In this document: positions 1 to 12,281 of the stretch, piece after piece | Layout of the letters: each line of letters begins with the position of its first letter | How positions within the stretch are numbered: position 1 is the stretch's first letter | Source: Phyllostachys edulis | Taxonomy: Eukaryota; Streptophyta; Magnoliopsida; Poales; Poaceae | Reading direction: 5' to 3' | NCBI GenBank assembly: GCA_036346405.1 | Contig: CM070561.1 | Coordinates: 3,164,834 to 3,228,833 of the forward strand | Length of the DNA stretch: 64,000 nucleotides | Notes under the pieces: model-generated | What the model was told of the DNA's origin: nothing | Database searches by the model: none | Seen by the model: only the letters and a program-made list of their open reading frames with translations | Made by a program: the position numbers and the translations under genes

Positions 1-258
1 GTACCTCTAAATATATTTTGATGAAATTTTAGTTGGCACTTTTTATGTATGGATACATATGTTCATGTATTTACATTTGTGTGTGTCAACAAACATGTAT
101 TGTTTTAGTACATGCCACAAATAGGTCACAATGCTCAAATACTAGTAAAGATCATGCATATAATTAAATGAAACAGCATAAGATACTACACCATAAGAAA
201 TCATGCATTGGGAAGATAGTATCCTAACACTCCTCGTGCACTAAGAAATTGTACTAAG

Positions 259-1154
259 ATACTGCTTATTGGGAGCAGCCTAAGGATAGCAAGCCTCATT
301 TCTTCGTGTCATGGACAGTAAGTGCAATTGGGAAGCTACAAGCTAATTAAGATACCTCCTATTCGACCAAAAACGATATTTCAACCGAGTAACTGGCACT
401 GTGTGTTCTCTAATTGCAGGCAGATGGGTTCAAAACTACAGGCTGCTTCAACACCAACTGCCCAGGATTCGTGATGGCTACAGGGACTGGAAATGGCATA
501 TGACCGGGGAAGTCAGTGGCAAATCCGTCGGTTTACCATGGACGCCAGGCTGATCTCACCATAACCATACAGAAGGTCAATTAAATGCTACTCTATCTAA
601 TAATCAAACATGCATATAACTGTACGCTTTGCAATGAATTCCTGATACAACTCCATTGTCGTTAAATTACAGAATCCACAGACGGGGCACTGGTCGATTT
701 ACCTGGACGAGGCCGGGATCCGCAGGCCGATAGGGCACTTCCCCAGCACGTTGTTCGCCACACTTGCAGACCGTGCGACGGTGGCCGGCTGGGGCAGCAA
801 CGCGCAGTCCACGGTGGGCGCAGGGCCTCCGATGGGCTGCGGGCACAGGCCGAGCGAGGGCGACGGCGACGGCGGCGCGGCGTACATCAAGAACATCATG
901 ATCTTCGACTCCGAGGGCGACTTCGGTGCTCCTCCGGTGGACAGCGTACGGTCATTGTTTTTGCGGAAGATTGCTATGACGTCAGTGCATTTGGAGTCTC
1001 CCTGCAGGGCGATGATGGTGTTTCCTTCGTTTATGGGGGGCCTAGAGCTGCAACCGTTAGAAGTTTCCAATTTTTCATGTTCCAATCAGTGCTACCAGGA
1101 CACGCGAGGACACCCCATGAAGAGTCCTTGGGAGGAGCAGAAGAAAAGAACTAG
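259..1154 (+). pseudogene. Neprosin-domain (DUF239) protein, decayed C-terminal part
   Basis: Neprosin-domain proteins are secreted, often prolyl-specific peptidase-like proteins of plants. Three exon-like blocks are visible. The first, about 259-317, reads into FFVSWT before a GTAAGT donor. The second, 420-575, follows a TGCAG acceptor and contains TGCFNTNCPGF. The third, from 673, contains GHWSIYLDE, GWGSNAQS, PPMGCG and AAYIKNI, all typical of the family. Damage is clear. There is an in-frame TGA in the second block after the GTGNGI stretch. A frameshift near 940-969 moves the conserved tail (DCYDVSAF, VYGGP) into another frame, ending at 1152-1154. The N-terminal activation-peptide region is not visible, so it is lost or lies outside the window. 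I infer a pseudogene; a sequencing error could explain one break but hardly both. Confidence 0.8.
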
Positions 1155-2398
1155 TTCAATACTGGTGTTTAGATAGATCTGTTGCAGAAGAAAGAGATGA
1201 GAGAGATGCCAGTGCTCTGGCATGATTTAAAGAGTTGTAGAGGAACGAGAGTCGGGGGTGAAGTGGTAGTGTTTAGTCGAATTGGCATGTGAATGAGAGT
1301 AAGGTTAGTCTGATGAGAAGGAAGAGAGAGAGAAGAAAGCTAGAAGTGCTACGAGAGATCTCAGCTGTAGTACTTCTTTATTCATTTTTTTCATCTAACT
1401 ATGTATTAGACAGATTTTGCTACCATTTTTAAAAAGGTGATTGATGTGTAGTTGGACTTTCTTATGACTAGATGATGTCCATAGTGTCTATGATCTTTCG
1501 TGGCAGTTATATAGTGTTGTAATAGTATAACTAAATTAAATATTTCACTGCATAAATCATTTTAATTTATTTTTTTAAAGATAAAAGAATATATATTAGA
1601 GGAATCCTCCAATCCTATTTTCTAGAGCCAGCTAAACCAGACATCCGAATCCAAGTCGGAATCCAACAGCGTCCGTGTCCACGTAACCCTGGTTCCAATT
1701 CATCAACGAGGACGTGTAATAAGCAGTGCTGCTGTAGCAACATATAGCTCACAAGGGGCAATCAATGAAGCAACGCTGCAGGCGCTTCATAATCTTGTCA
1801 AAAAAAATAACGTTTCAGTAAGGAAGTACGGCCAAAAATACACAGGTTATCCACGGAGCTGTCAATAGTTTTGGACAACAAACTTTCCATGAGCATAATT
1901 ACTATAAACAATCAATGCGCTACTACTAAGAACAAAAAATGCCTATCAGGATTACATGTGTGCCCTTATTGGCAGAAGATTAGAAGGAAAGAATAAATCG
2001 TGCATGGACGAGGCATGAGACAGAGCCACGAGCCCACGACTCATCGTAAATCCTATCTAACAATCTGGACAATGAGGGTGACACCCACGTTTACTTGAAG
2101 ACTCATTCACATCATCCTTATCTGCTACATAGTCCTCTGATTTGTGACTAATTCCAGAATGCAGAAATCGTCAATTAAGTCTGTTAATTCAATGGACAGA
2201 TGGTGCTGCGTCCACTCCTGTCAACGTTGATGGCCAACGACTGCACCTCTTCTCCTGTTCAACAGCTGTGTTTGTTGTCCTAGTGCACAATACAGCTTTT
2301 GGGGGCTATAGGCAGCCACTCAGCAGACACAAATTTGAGAGAGGCTAGTGGATATAGCAATATATTGTCAATTGTTCTGATTTCCAGGTTCAATTGTG
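1155..2398. other. Intergenic; downstream flank of GAUT7-like gene
   Basis: No convincing coding region, RNA gene or bounded transposon is seen. The right part must hold the 3' UTR of the minus-strand GAUT7-like gene, whose stop codon is at 2401-2399. Confidence 0.5.
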
Positions 2399-5300
2399 CT
2401 AGGGATTTACATTGCACTCATCCATGAATCTATCTTCTCGAATGAGAAACCTCTTCCAGTATTTCCTGTAGTCTGGTATACCTAATTCGAGCCAAGGTTT
2501 CATATTACCATTGTAGTGCAATGATGCAGAATTCCGTGCAACCTCTTTATCAATTCCATAATCATACCCAAGTCCAGACAGAGTCAACCTCTCGTCAAGG
2601 GGATAGATGAGATGTTGGAAAGACAGCAAGCTTAAAGGAAATGCTGCTGCTCGCAGAGATCCCTCATCCTTGATTTTGAACTGCAACACAAAAAGAGTCA
2701 GATTAATGTGGTGTGCTAACCATATGAAGAATCATGTGACAAAGAATCAAATAATTTTCAGATGGAATAAATATACAAAGAATGACAAAGAAAGATAAAC
2801 TTCTTGACATCTTGAACAAACACAATAGTAAAAAAAAGAACGCAGCATGCTAACTATTTCGTGCAATATTAATTCTAATACTCAGTATTTCACACCACAT
2901 GTGCACTGTCAAATGTTCTTCCAGACCACCCATTATGTGTGCCCATATTTTTTACCATATGCTGTGGAATGAAATTAACTAGACCAGAACTAGCACCAAC
3001 CTTTTTAAGGAGCAGCAGATAATTCTCAGTAACATTATGCTTCCTCCATTTATCCAAATTAATCACATTCACCCCAGACATCCATGCACATGATTTCGGA
3101 TCATATGTTGTCTTACCCAAGAAATTTCTCACTTGACCCAGTTTTACACCACAAAATTCAACAGCACCATTTACCTTGTCTCCCATATCAAGATTCCACA
3201 AGAAAGACAGATCACGTTGAACAATCACATCATCATCCAACATAACCACCTTGTTTAGATCCTTGAATATTTCTGGAATAAAGAAATGTGAGTGACTGAA
3301 CAGTGACAGGTATTCCATTCTTGCCTTCTCAGCAGGCCGCTCAGTGCTCCTAATGAGAACACGAAACTCCTCTGGCAAATACAGCTGTCGCATACTAAAC
3401 TTTGGTAACTTCTCCAAAATAATGGCTTCATAGTTTATGATATGGGCAGCTGCCTCTTTGTATGAATTCCTAACAAACCAGTGTTTCATGGCATAGAAAT
3501 TTTGGGAATCAGTTAGGACATGAAAAACAATGTTTGCTGGCTTCTGCAAAAAGATCAATACGAAAATCAGTAACCCCCAGCCCAGAAGATAATGTACAAA
3601 CTAAACACTGTAAATATCACCCGCATACCTTAGAACAGCTCACTGTTGAGTTGATGACAACAGAAGCTGCAATGACGTTCTTAGATAGTATAACATAGTG
3701 CCTACGGTCTGGGTTATTAAACTTGTGAGAAGAAGAGTCAGCTGAATCCAATGAAAAGGATTTGAAATACTCTAATGTCAACCTCAAAGAGAAACAATGG
3801 TGACTTTTAGGCACCGTCTGAGCACCAAGATTGTAGAGGAATGCACTCTGCTTCATATGAAAATGAGCTTCATCCTGAGTCATATCAAGTATCTGGCGAA
3901 GCTTCCTGTCAACATTGTGGCAATCCACGGTGCAGGATTTGGCTTTCGCTATTGTTTGCTCCATCCGCTCTATCTTCTTGTTGATACTGAAATCATAGGA
4001 CAGCTGTCATTCATAATATCAAAGTAGTAACTTATATATTGGTGATTGGAAAAATATTCATAGGCTGACTTTGTATTCCTTTTACAGATAAATGCACTCT
4101 TTTTAACTAAATAATATTAAAATTTAAAACCATTTCGCCTCAGAGACACCCAAAAATAATACTGTGATTTATAGGACATTCAGTTTCAGTCTCATGTTCA
4201 TTTCTAAAAGATGGTACCAGTAACGGCAGTCATCACAAACTGCAACTTTAAGATTAACAACGGAATAAATTATGAAAGTACTAGAAAGCTTAGGCAGTAA
4301 AACTTAGTTCTCACAAGGATGGTAGATAAGCATCAACAGTGGACACACTAAGAACCCTCTCATGGTCTTGTATGTTTTGCTTCATCTCCTGAGTAAGTGC
4401 CTCCTTTCCTTGAAGTTTGGCAATGCTTGGATAGTATGAGCGGGCCACAAATAGTTGGTCTTTTAGCCTTTTCACTATGGAATCCTTCAAAACTTCTTTG
4501 TGTTCTATGGACCAGAGGCAGTAGCTCCCAAATTCAAGTTGACAAGCCTTCACACTTTCCACTTCAGCTGCTTTTGCACCTTTGTCTCGTCTCTTACTAT
4601 CCTTGATAACCTCCTGAAAGCAATATATGTGCATTATAGCATACCTCTAGTTGATGCAAAGGTAAGGAGGAAAATAAATGACAACGACAGGGGAAATGGG
4701 ATGCATTATATTCAGCATTGTCCTAAGATTAGCTCATCTAAGTACATTATTACATCAGTTCGACTAAAACTAAGGGAAATCATTTGAAATGTTGCTTCAT
4801 GTTACCTGTGATGTCACGGCCTAACGATCGTATCAGGTAGCTGTGGAATGTAGGCAGCTTTGGCCCTGGCTTGCGCCCAGGAGCCATGGCTGCAAACGGG
4901 AAGAAGCAAGCGCTAGAGGATTCGCAATAAACTGGGAAGGGATTGAGCAGATTGGGGAGAAAAGAATTAACTCTTGCTTACCTTTATTCAATCACACCAT
5001 CGTCTTATATAGAGGACATCCTAACATCAATGGCTAGCACAGACTCAGACAACTTTCCTAAGCAGACTCAAATTGAACTAAGACTCTTTAAACTTCATAT
5101 CTTAATCGGCAAGCTAAAGCTAAAGTACGTCAGCTCTAAGCCGTCCCGTCCTGTTCCTGTGCGTTAGCACCAGTAGCTGTTGCCCTTCGACATCGACACT
5201 GATACGTAATTCCGACCATGACATATGATATTATGTGTTTGAGCTAAAAATCTAGCATTTGGTAATTTAGGTGTTATACTTGCTGCTGCTGCTGCTACAT

Positions 5301-8300
5301 GACTACAGAATTGCATTTTAATGACTGAACATGTCTGAAAAAAAATATTGAAGTCGGTTCTAAAAAATAAAGTACAACTTTGAATGCTAGAAGGCATACT
5401 CTTGTGCCTCGAGTTGATTCCATTACAGCCTTCGGTCTGCCAATTTTTGGTGCAGGAAGAACTGCATACATCACCAAGACACCAAATATTGAGTCAGATA
5501 TAAAGATAAGCAAAGAAAATTGCAGCATCTGAAAGAATAAAAGACCAATCTGGAATAGATGGACTACAACCTATAAATAGCTTTACCAAGACCACTAGTG
5601 ACAACTATATGAGGGTCAAGAAGACAGGAAAGTTGTTTTCAAATAATCAGCAGTGGCTTGTTAGTATAGATTTGGGTAAAATATATTGCTTCTAGGTCTG
5701 TAAAGTAAACATTGGAAAATGAAGGGAAGAGAGAGAGAGTGAAGAAAACTAAATTTAATACATGCAACTCTTAAGGAAAATCAGATTATCAGAAAGTGAA
5801 TTAGTGAAAGACTGGAAAGCCATGGAGATGAATCATGTTCGCATAAAATTTTGAGTAAATTTCGCAAAACTCCACATATTTTGTACAAACTATCGCAAAG
5901 CTCCAGATTTAAGGCTTAATTTCACAAAACTCCATATTTAAGGAGGTATGTTATCACAAAACTCCAGGTTTTGGGTTCCACCGTTAAACGCCGTAACTCT
6001 GACAAGGTGGGCTCACATGGCAGCGTCTCAACATGCATAACGGTGCCACGTCACTTCCATACCTAACTGCCATGTCACATGCCAGCTTGGACAATGCTGT
6101 CATGTCACATGCAATACCTGACTGCCACGTCACTTCCATACCTGACTGCCATGTCACATGCAATATCTCCTCCTGGAAGGCTGTCCAAGCTGGCATGTGA
6201 CATGGCAGTCATGGTTATTAAGGCGATAAGACGAGGCGAGACGACCCACCCCCCTCACACCTTTTAAGCGCTAAGGCACGAGGCGAGACGACGCCTTACG
6301 CATCCTAAGGCGACAGTGCAGAGCGGCCGCAGAAGATCCCGGCAGTAGCAGCTGATTCTCTGGCCGCAGCAGATTCCGCCTACCCACTGCCCGCTGCCCC
6401 CGCCTCCTCTTTTCCCCTAGCCCGGCTTCGCTTCTTCGCCCGCCTGCGCATTCGCTTCGCTTCGACTTCTTCGCCCGCGTCCCTCCACGCCCCTTCGCAC
6501 GCACCGCCTCCTCGGTCCTCCCTCAACGCAGCGCCGCCTCCCCTCCCCCACTTTCTCTCCCTCTCCCTCCCCCTCCACGCCCCTTTGCCCGCGCCGCCTC
6601 CTCCCTCAGCGCCAGGGAGGAGGCGCCAAGGAGCTGCGCGATGGCGACGGGGAGCCAGGAGGAGCCGCACGACGAGGAACCGCGGGGAGGAGGCGGCAAG
6701 GCGGTGGCTAAAGGATTTGGGTTTGGTTTTGGGGAGGATCCACTGTCGGCGCAGAGCAGATCGTGCGAGGAGGCGGCGGAAGCAGAGGATGAGGCGGGCT
6801 CTGCTAAGGCGGGGGCGACCGCCTTGACCGTCAGAGGCGCCTTACCGCTTAGGCGTTGCCTAATAAGCCTGATGGCAGTCAAGTATAGAAGTGACGTGGC
6901 ACCGTTATGCATGTTGAGACGCTGCCATGTGGACCCATCTTGTCAGAGTTACAGCGTCTAACGATGGAACCCAAAACCTGGAGTTTTGTGATAACATACC
7001 TCCTTAAATCTGGAGTTTTGTGAAATTGAACCTTAAATCTGGAGCTTTGTAATAGTTTGTACAAAATATGTGGAGTTTTGCGAAATTTACTCTAAAATTT
7101 TCATGATGCTACCACTGTGCCTCATGTAGCCCCAAACACCAGTTTTCCTACTACATTTATCAGATGGTCCAGATTACTTTGCATAGTCTATACTTGCAAT
7201 CCATGAATAGTGTTCTAGCATTAGCAAGTAGTAAAACTGCATTTACATCTAAAAAGCTTAACCACAAAAATTGAACTAACTGCGTAGAGCATTTGGCATT
7301 TTACTATGCTGTACCTTTTGGTTTAGCACTAACACTAGAAGAGTGGCGATCAGTTTGCTTATGCTGGTGCAGTACTCCGCTACTACCTTCGGAGAACTTC
7401 GGTGCATCCTGAGGGGGAAAAATAAATGTTATGTAGCAGATGCAACCTTGACAATTTTGAGCTGCTCTCTGAGATATATTTTTATTTCTTCATACTTCAT
7501 GAACATGAAATTTGGGTTAAATAAAGTATTTTCCTTCATAAGTGGAGAACATTATCTCCGGAAAGCTAACGCACAAGGTGTCAAGGTGACAAGGAACACT
7601 ACAGCAAAAATCACCTCCCGCAAATCAGTGAGGCTTGGACAAGTTTCGATCATACTGGCCACTCTTAATAAACTCTTAATAAAATCCTGACATAAACGGA
7701 GTGACGATGCAATGGAAATTATGACACCCCAATAAAAGGTCGCCATTGTAGAACCCAACAAAACTACAAAACAATCACCATCACTGGAAAGCAGTAGCAA
7801 ACCTGTCTCGCTCCATTGACAGCACCAGCACCATCCCTCTTCTCCACGCGATCGAACGAAGGCAAAACGACCTCCTAATCCAACGTAAAAGACAAAAATT
7901 AGCACGAATCACTCAGCCGTCCTCGTTCCAACCTCCTAATCTATAAAAAAGGTGGAAAAAAGGGAACAACAGGGTCACACCTGTCGGTGCCGCTCATCCG
8001 TCGTCACGTACCCTGCGTCGCAAACCAATCAAAAAGTAGAAGAAGGCAGTTAATAATTTACGAAACAATACAGTAATCAAACAGCAACCAGATGTCCAGA
8101 TCCACCGGAAGCAGCACTGATCCGAGCACGAAGGCACGCCCCCGCATGGCATTCCCCGAACCCCCAACCGGAGCACAAAGAGAGGAGAGGCGAGGGTTAG
8201 CACCTACCGGAGGGGGAGCGCTCGAAGAGGAAGGCGAGGGGCACGAGCAGCGAGCAGAAGACGAGCGCCAGGACCGCCGCGCGCGGCCCCCTCCGCCTCT

Positions 8301-8334
8301 TCGCCGGCGGCGGCTGCGGGGTCGTCGCCTTCAT
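2399..8334 (-). CDS. GAUT7: Galacturonosyltransferase-like protein, GAUT7 type (glycosyltransferase family 8)
   Basis: GAUT proteins build pectic homogalacturonan in the Golgi; Arabidopsis GAUT7 anchors the catalytic GAUT1. Exons on the minus strand are 8334-8208, 8012-7981, 7874-7803, 7408-7315, 5461-5400, 4613-4315, 3986-3629, 3543-3001 and 2680-2399. Every junction is GT-AG with matching phase, and the sum is exactly 622 codons plus a stop, close to GAUT7 (about 620 residues). The N-terminus (MKATTPQPPPAKRRR) is followed by one membrane anchor at about residues 19-37, a type II Golgi topology. The GT8 region has LDDDVIVQRD with the acidic triad at 451-453, CAWMSGVNVI, and HYNGNMKPW at 584-592. 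The end EDRFMDECNVNP and the block YCLWSIEHKEVLKD favour GAUT7 over other GAUTs. A possible extra in-frame exon at 7686-7615 was left out. Introns hold a solo LTR and a MULE. The gene looks intact. Confidence 0.88.
4812..5223 (-). mobile_element. Solo LTR in a GAUT7 intron
   Basis: The 412-bp segment begins TGTCACGG and ends CCATGACA, so its termini are inverted TGTCA/TGACA. Flanking 5-mers tgtga (4807-4811) and tatga (5224-5228) match at four of five positions, as in an aged target-site duplication. Read on the minus strand it has TATATAAG and then AATAAA, an LTR-like promoter and poly(A) signal, in the same direction as GAUT7. A short open frame starting MAPGRKPG inside it is not treated as a gene. 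Confidence 0.6.
5853..7092. mobile_element. Non-autonomous Mutator-like element (MULE) with long terminal inverted repeats
   Basis: Both ends read GAGTAAATTTCGCAAAACTC inwards, and the inverted repeats stay alignable for about 218 bp (5853-6072 against 7092-6872). Perfect 9-bp flanks TAAAATTTT stand at 5844-5852 and 7093-7101, the duplication length typical of Mutator. Without the nested hAT element the MULE is about 570 bp, almost all inverted repeat. It lies in the GAUT7 intron between exons 7408-7315 and 5461-5400. No transposase is present. Confidence 0.9.
6210..6871. mobile_element. Non-autonomous hAT-type element nested in the MULE
   Basis: The element is flanked by the perfect 8-bp direct repeat ATGGCAGT (6202-6209 and 6872-6879), the size expected for hAT. 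Its termini are imperfect inverted repeats, CATGGTTATTAAGGC on the left and CAGGCTTATTAGGC on the right. The 662-bp interior is very GC-rich with several overlapping open frames, none of which I recognise. It may be a captured exon or CpG-rich filler. Confidence 0.82.
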
Positions 8335-8718
8335 CGCCTCCTCCGGTTCCCAGTACCGCCCGCTCCTCTACTGATCATCGCACCACGACGGGACGAGGCG
8401 GCGCAGGCGAGGAACCGAATGCTCCTCCAAATGCTTCGAACTGGACGCGGTTGCGGGACTCGCCCACTCGGGTTGGGATTTGATCGACGCGGCGCGGTGC
8501 GGTGCGCAAAGGGAGTGGAGATGAGGAGAGGAAGTAGCAACGCGTCGTGTGCGTGGGGGTGGGTGGGGCGCCATGCCATGTGACTCACCCGTGTCATCCA
8601 TCGTGTATTCGTGTGCTCGTGTACTACTGGGTAGTGGGGACACTTCCGCGTCAGGCTAAACGGTCCAGGGGACTGGGTTCTGAACGTTTCCCAACCCCTA
8701 GTGCCGGCCGCATACAGC
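8335..8718 (-). promoter_or_regulatory. 5' flank of the GAUT7-like gene
   Basis: Only 384 bp separate the GAUT7 start codon (8334-8332) from the LTR of the large retroelement at 8719. The stretch is GC-rich near the gene and must contain the 5' UTR and at most a compact core promoter. I could not pick a confident TATA box. Confidence 0.45.
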
Positions 8719-9069
8719 TGTTACTGTCCCGATGGATAACACCGATGCACACCTAAGACAAGAACACAATGATCTAATACCAACTTAATATACCAATATT
8801 TGGGAATACAAATTGGAAAATTAGAATCAACACAGAGAAAAGCAATCAAGACTAAGAAGAAGAAGCAGGAGACTGGGAATAAGAGGAATGGAATTTGGTG
8901 GAGAGACAGGACGGCGGAGGAAGATGGGAACCAAGGCTAAACTGAAAATATTCTTCGATGCCTTCTTCAATCGCTGTCGCCTGCCCTTTGTAGTCCCAAC
9001 TGGATCCCCATCTTGCCTTCTGGGCCCACGGCCCACGAACGAAGCCCAAAGCCAGGTCGGTCTGTGACA
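8719..9069 (-). repeat. 3' LTR of the gene-transducing retroelement
   Basis: It begins TGTTACTGTCCCGAT and ends GGTCTGTGACA on the plus strand, and aligns along its whole length with 46718-47065. Sequence just inside it (AAAACGATGGAA on the minus strand) is purine-rich, as expected of a polypurine tract. Confidence 0.8.
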
Positions 9070-10533
9070 TTCCATCGTTTTTAAAATGCGGCTTGACTCC
9101 AAGCCGTTGTAATTAAATGTGGGTAGATGAACTCGATGCCATCGAGATCCCATAGCACTTATAAATGTTTGTCATGAACAGGTGTAGAGCATTAAGAAAT
9201 CTGGCCCACAACAACAATATCAGCTTCAAGCACTCTGCCATTTTTTAGCTTAACTGTAGTGATATCACCAATGGAATTAGCATTAAAACCAACAGCTACT
9301 GTACCCTTCGCAAACTTGACTCCTTTGTTAGCATAGTAACTCTCATAGAAAGCTGTGATGTCGCCAGTGAAGAGACGGGGCATACACCAAAGTTCAGGAA
9401 ACACCATAGTGACATCAAAATTGTTGATCTTCGGTGCTGCGCTAAGTTCAAGGCCAATGTAACCTCTTCCAACCACCACTGCCTTCCCACCCTTCTTTGC
9501 TTAGATAGCTGCAACCAACTTGTCAGCATCATTAATTTCTCTTAGATATAGAATGTTGTTGGAATCATCTCGAGTACCAAAATCAGAGAGCTTTATGACT
9601 GAGGAGCCAGTAGCAATGAGCAAGATCTCATATGTAAAGGTGGCTCCAGCTGCACTAGTCAGAGTCTTGGAGACTGTAAGATCGAGGTGGCCGACTAGAG
9701 GGGGGGTGAATAGGCGTTTTAAAAACTCTTAGGCTCTAAAACCGATTTCTAATGCGGAAGCTAATACAAATACGGTTTTGCACAATTAAAGCCTAAATCA
9801 ACTAGGTTCCCCTAAGTGCACCAACAATACAAGTCTATTGACAAATAACAATTAAGCATATGACTTGTAATCAATCAATTCTAGCAAGGTGAATGGCACT
9901 AAGCAATATAAGCATTCATACACAATGAATAAGCAATTTAATACAAGGTATATAAATTGCAATATAGTAAAGCTCAAGAATGCAAACCACAATGACACGA
10001 TTATGTTTTCTAGTGGTGGTCGGAGACTTCTTGGTCTCCCATAATCCACGTTGAGGAAACCCAAACTAATTGGGCGGCTCCACGAATTAAGCCTTCCTCC
10101 AGGATCAAACACCTCGCTCCACTTGGGTTGCTCTTTCCTCCACTCAGGAGATGGCGAGCACCACACCACTCACAAACCGCCGGGTCTTCTCACAATCTTC
10201 TTTGAGAAGCTCACGCCAGACGACGCCCACGCCAGTCTAGGTGTCGGCAAACACCAAGAGTAACAAGACTCTAACTCTCACTTGAACCAATCAAGTGTCA
10301 AAGCTCTATGGATCTGAAATCCACAACCTAAGGCAACACATGCACTTAGGGTTTGCTCTCTAACCTCACTAAGTGCAACACATGCACAAAAGAGTATGAG
10401 AGGCTTGCACTAGCTCAATAGAACTCAAAGGGGCACCAACAACTCTCCCTCACACGGCCAAGGTGGGTATTTATAGCCCACACACACAAACTAGCCGTTG
10501 GGACAAAGTCTATTTGAAAAATCGGAAATCGAA

Positions 10534-11030
10534 CGGCCGTAGTTATGGGGCGGTCGTGCATCGCTTTCCTCCAACGGCTATAAAACTAGCCGTTGGTCAC
10601 CAATCGAACGACCGCCAACCAAGGTCGGTCGTCGCAACAATCGATACAACCGCACAAACAATCAGCGTCGCATCGCTCCACAAAGGAGCGCCAAATGCGG
10701 CTAAGTCCCAAGAACACTTGTTCTGGAATTTCCCAACCGCACCAAAAATACGGTCGAACCGCATCGCGGTCGTACCGCCAAAGCAACTGCGGTCGTACCG
10801 CTCCAAGGGTTTCTCAAAGCCAAAGACTTGCAACAAATGCATCTTCTCTGGAAAACTTGAACCGCCACGAAATAATCGGAACAACCGGACTACGGTCGTG
10901 CCGCTTCAAGACACGCCGGTACTACCGCTCCTCAACCGAGCAACGCATGCTCAATAGCGATTCGCGGTCGTATCACAGATAAGCGCCGGTAGATGACCGC
11001 ATCCGGTCGCATCGCTCACAACACGTCGGT
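10534..11030. repeat. Cluster of GCGGT-CGT-ACCGC mini-hairpins in the LTR
   Basis: About eight copies of a 13-base inverted repeat, arms GCGGT and ACCGC around CGT, are scattered here in exact or degenerate form. The matching cluster in the other LTR is at about 18,265-18,745. Individual copies differ between the two LTRs, for example ACCGCT against ATCGCT. Confidence 0.65.
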
Positions 11031-11080
11031 TCATCCGATTTTCCTGAGAAAACACAGATTGCATTCGCTTCAACTCAAAT

Positions 11081-11425
11081 TGCAAAACACATTCGCCAAT
11101 TTGATGCGCAATGCAAACAAGGGTTCAAAGGTAAGATTCTCAACAAGTTGCAAAACACATTTGCACACTTTTAGAATATCCCACCAATTGCACTTCGCTT
11201 CAACTCAATTTGCAAAACACATTTGCGAAATTGACGCTGATGCAAACAAGGATTCAAGTGAGATTCTCAACAAGTTGCAAAACACATTTGCACACTTTTA
11301 GAATCACACCACAAGGAATAAGGTACATGGACTTACACCATTTGCAAAAGCGATTCGCAAACTTAAGTCACATGCTACAAGGATTAACCATGAGCCACAA
11401 CTATTTGCAAAACACATTCGCAAAT
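11081..11425. repeat. Array of GCAAA/TTTGC stem-loops with ACACA loop
   Basis: Five clear copies have arms GCAAA and TTTGC (or TTCGC) around ACACA. At 11206-11233 the stem extends to CAATTTGCAAA against TTTGC(G)AAATTG with one bulged base. At 11403-11425 it is ATTTGCAAA against TTCGCAAAT. Confidence 0.75.
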
Positions 11426-11680
11426 ATTGGCAACATGTTAAAGTGAGCTAGAGCAAACACAATGAGCTATCAACACATGACAAACTCAAGCTACTAGTCA
11501 AAGACCCCTCTTAATAGTACGGCAACCTATACTAGAAATCCGGTCATCCAACCAAACACCATGACCGGTAAAAGACTAGGAACACATCCTTAGCCCTAGC
11601 TAGTCATACCTTTGCCTTGCGCAAACACTTGAAGCTTGATGACGCACATCCTTGCTTCAACTCCGGGTTCTTGACTTGAT

Positions 11681-12086
11681 ATGCATCAACTCATGATGCA
11701 TCCTTACTTGATCTTCATCAACACATGATGAAGCTTCACTTCGGGATCTTGACTTGATGCTCATCAACACATGATGACATCTACCATCCCGAGTCTTGAT
11801 ATGCATCAACACATGATGCACTCTTCACTTGACCTCCATCAACTCATGATGGGTCTTCACTTGACTTGATGATCAACACATGATCATCTCCTTATCTTGA
11901 ACATCATCGACACACGATGATTTCTTCTTATCTTGAACTTGATGCGCATCAACACATGATGTGCATCCTTTACTTCAAGCTCTTCACCCGATATCATCAA
12001 CACATGATGATCTTCTCGATATGCATCAACACATGATGCATTCTCCTCTTGACTTGACTTGATGACAATCAACACATGATGTCATC
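11681..12086. repeat. Array of eleven ATCA/TGAT stem-loops with constant ACACA or ACTCA loop
   Basis: Eleven consecutive stem-loops are spaced about 30-40 bp apart. Arms vary but pair: ATGCATCA/TGATGCAT (11681), CTTCATCA/TGATGAAG (11713), GATGATCA/TGATCATC (11868), ATCATCG/CGATGAT (11903) and GATGCGCATCA/TGATGTGCATC (11941). The loop is always ACACA or ACTCA. The copy at 11903 changes both closing bases together, so pairing is kept. The same array is at 19401-19806 in the 5' LTR. Confidence 0.85.
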
Positions 12087-12281
12087 CCAAGTCGTCAACC
12101 ACATGGAACTCAACCTATTCATCCAACTCAAGGAGAAACGTTAGTTCCACAATATGATTATCATTAATTACCACAACATACCATTAACTCATAATGGCGG
12201 GACAAGATACCACAATCTTTCCTCATTGGTAATTGATGATAACCACTTCAATAGCAAATAATTGAATGTAAATAGGTATGA

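Noticed and set aside
751..1176. Intact single-exon gene
   Set aside because: The frame starts inside a conserved domain and its tail is out of frame with the neprosin C-terminus.
4838..4883. Short minus-strand frame starting MAPGRKPG as an upstream exon of GAUT7
   Set aside because: It lies within the solo LTR, and the true N-terminal exons are found further upstream.
6271..6961. Several open frames in the hAT insert
   Set aside because: They overlap in many frames, are compositionally driven and run into the MULE inverted repeat; no protein family recognised.
7615..7686. Possible extra in-frame 72-base exon of GAUT7
   Set aside because: Splice sites fit, but the peptide does not resemble the family and the protein has the expected length without it.
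10463..10982. Long open frames on both strands
   Set aside because: They fall in the hairpin-rich LTR and change frame between the two LTR copies.
11681..12086. CRISPR-like array of short palindromic repeats
   Set aside because: The repeats are not identical, the spacers are not unique protospacer-sized units, and the array lies in a plant LTR; the constant part is the loop, not the repeat.
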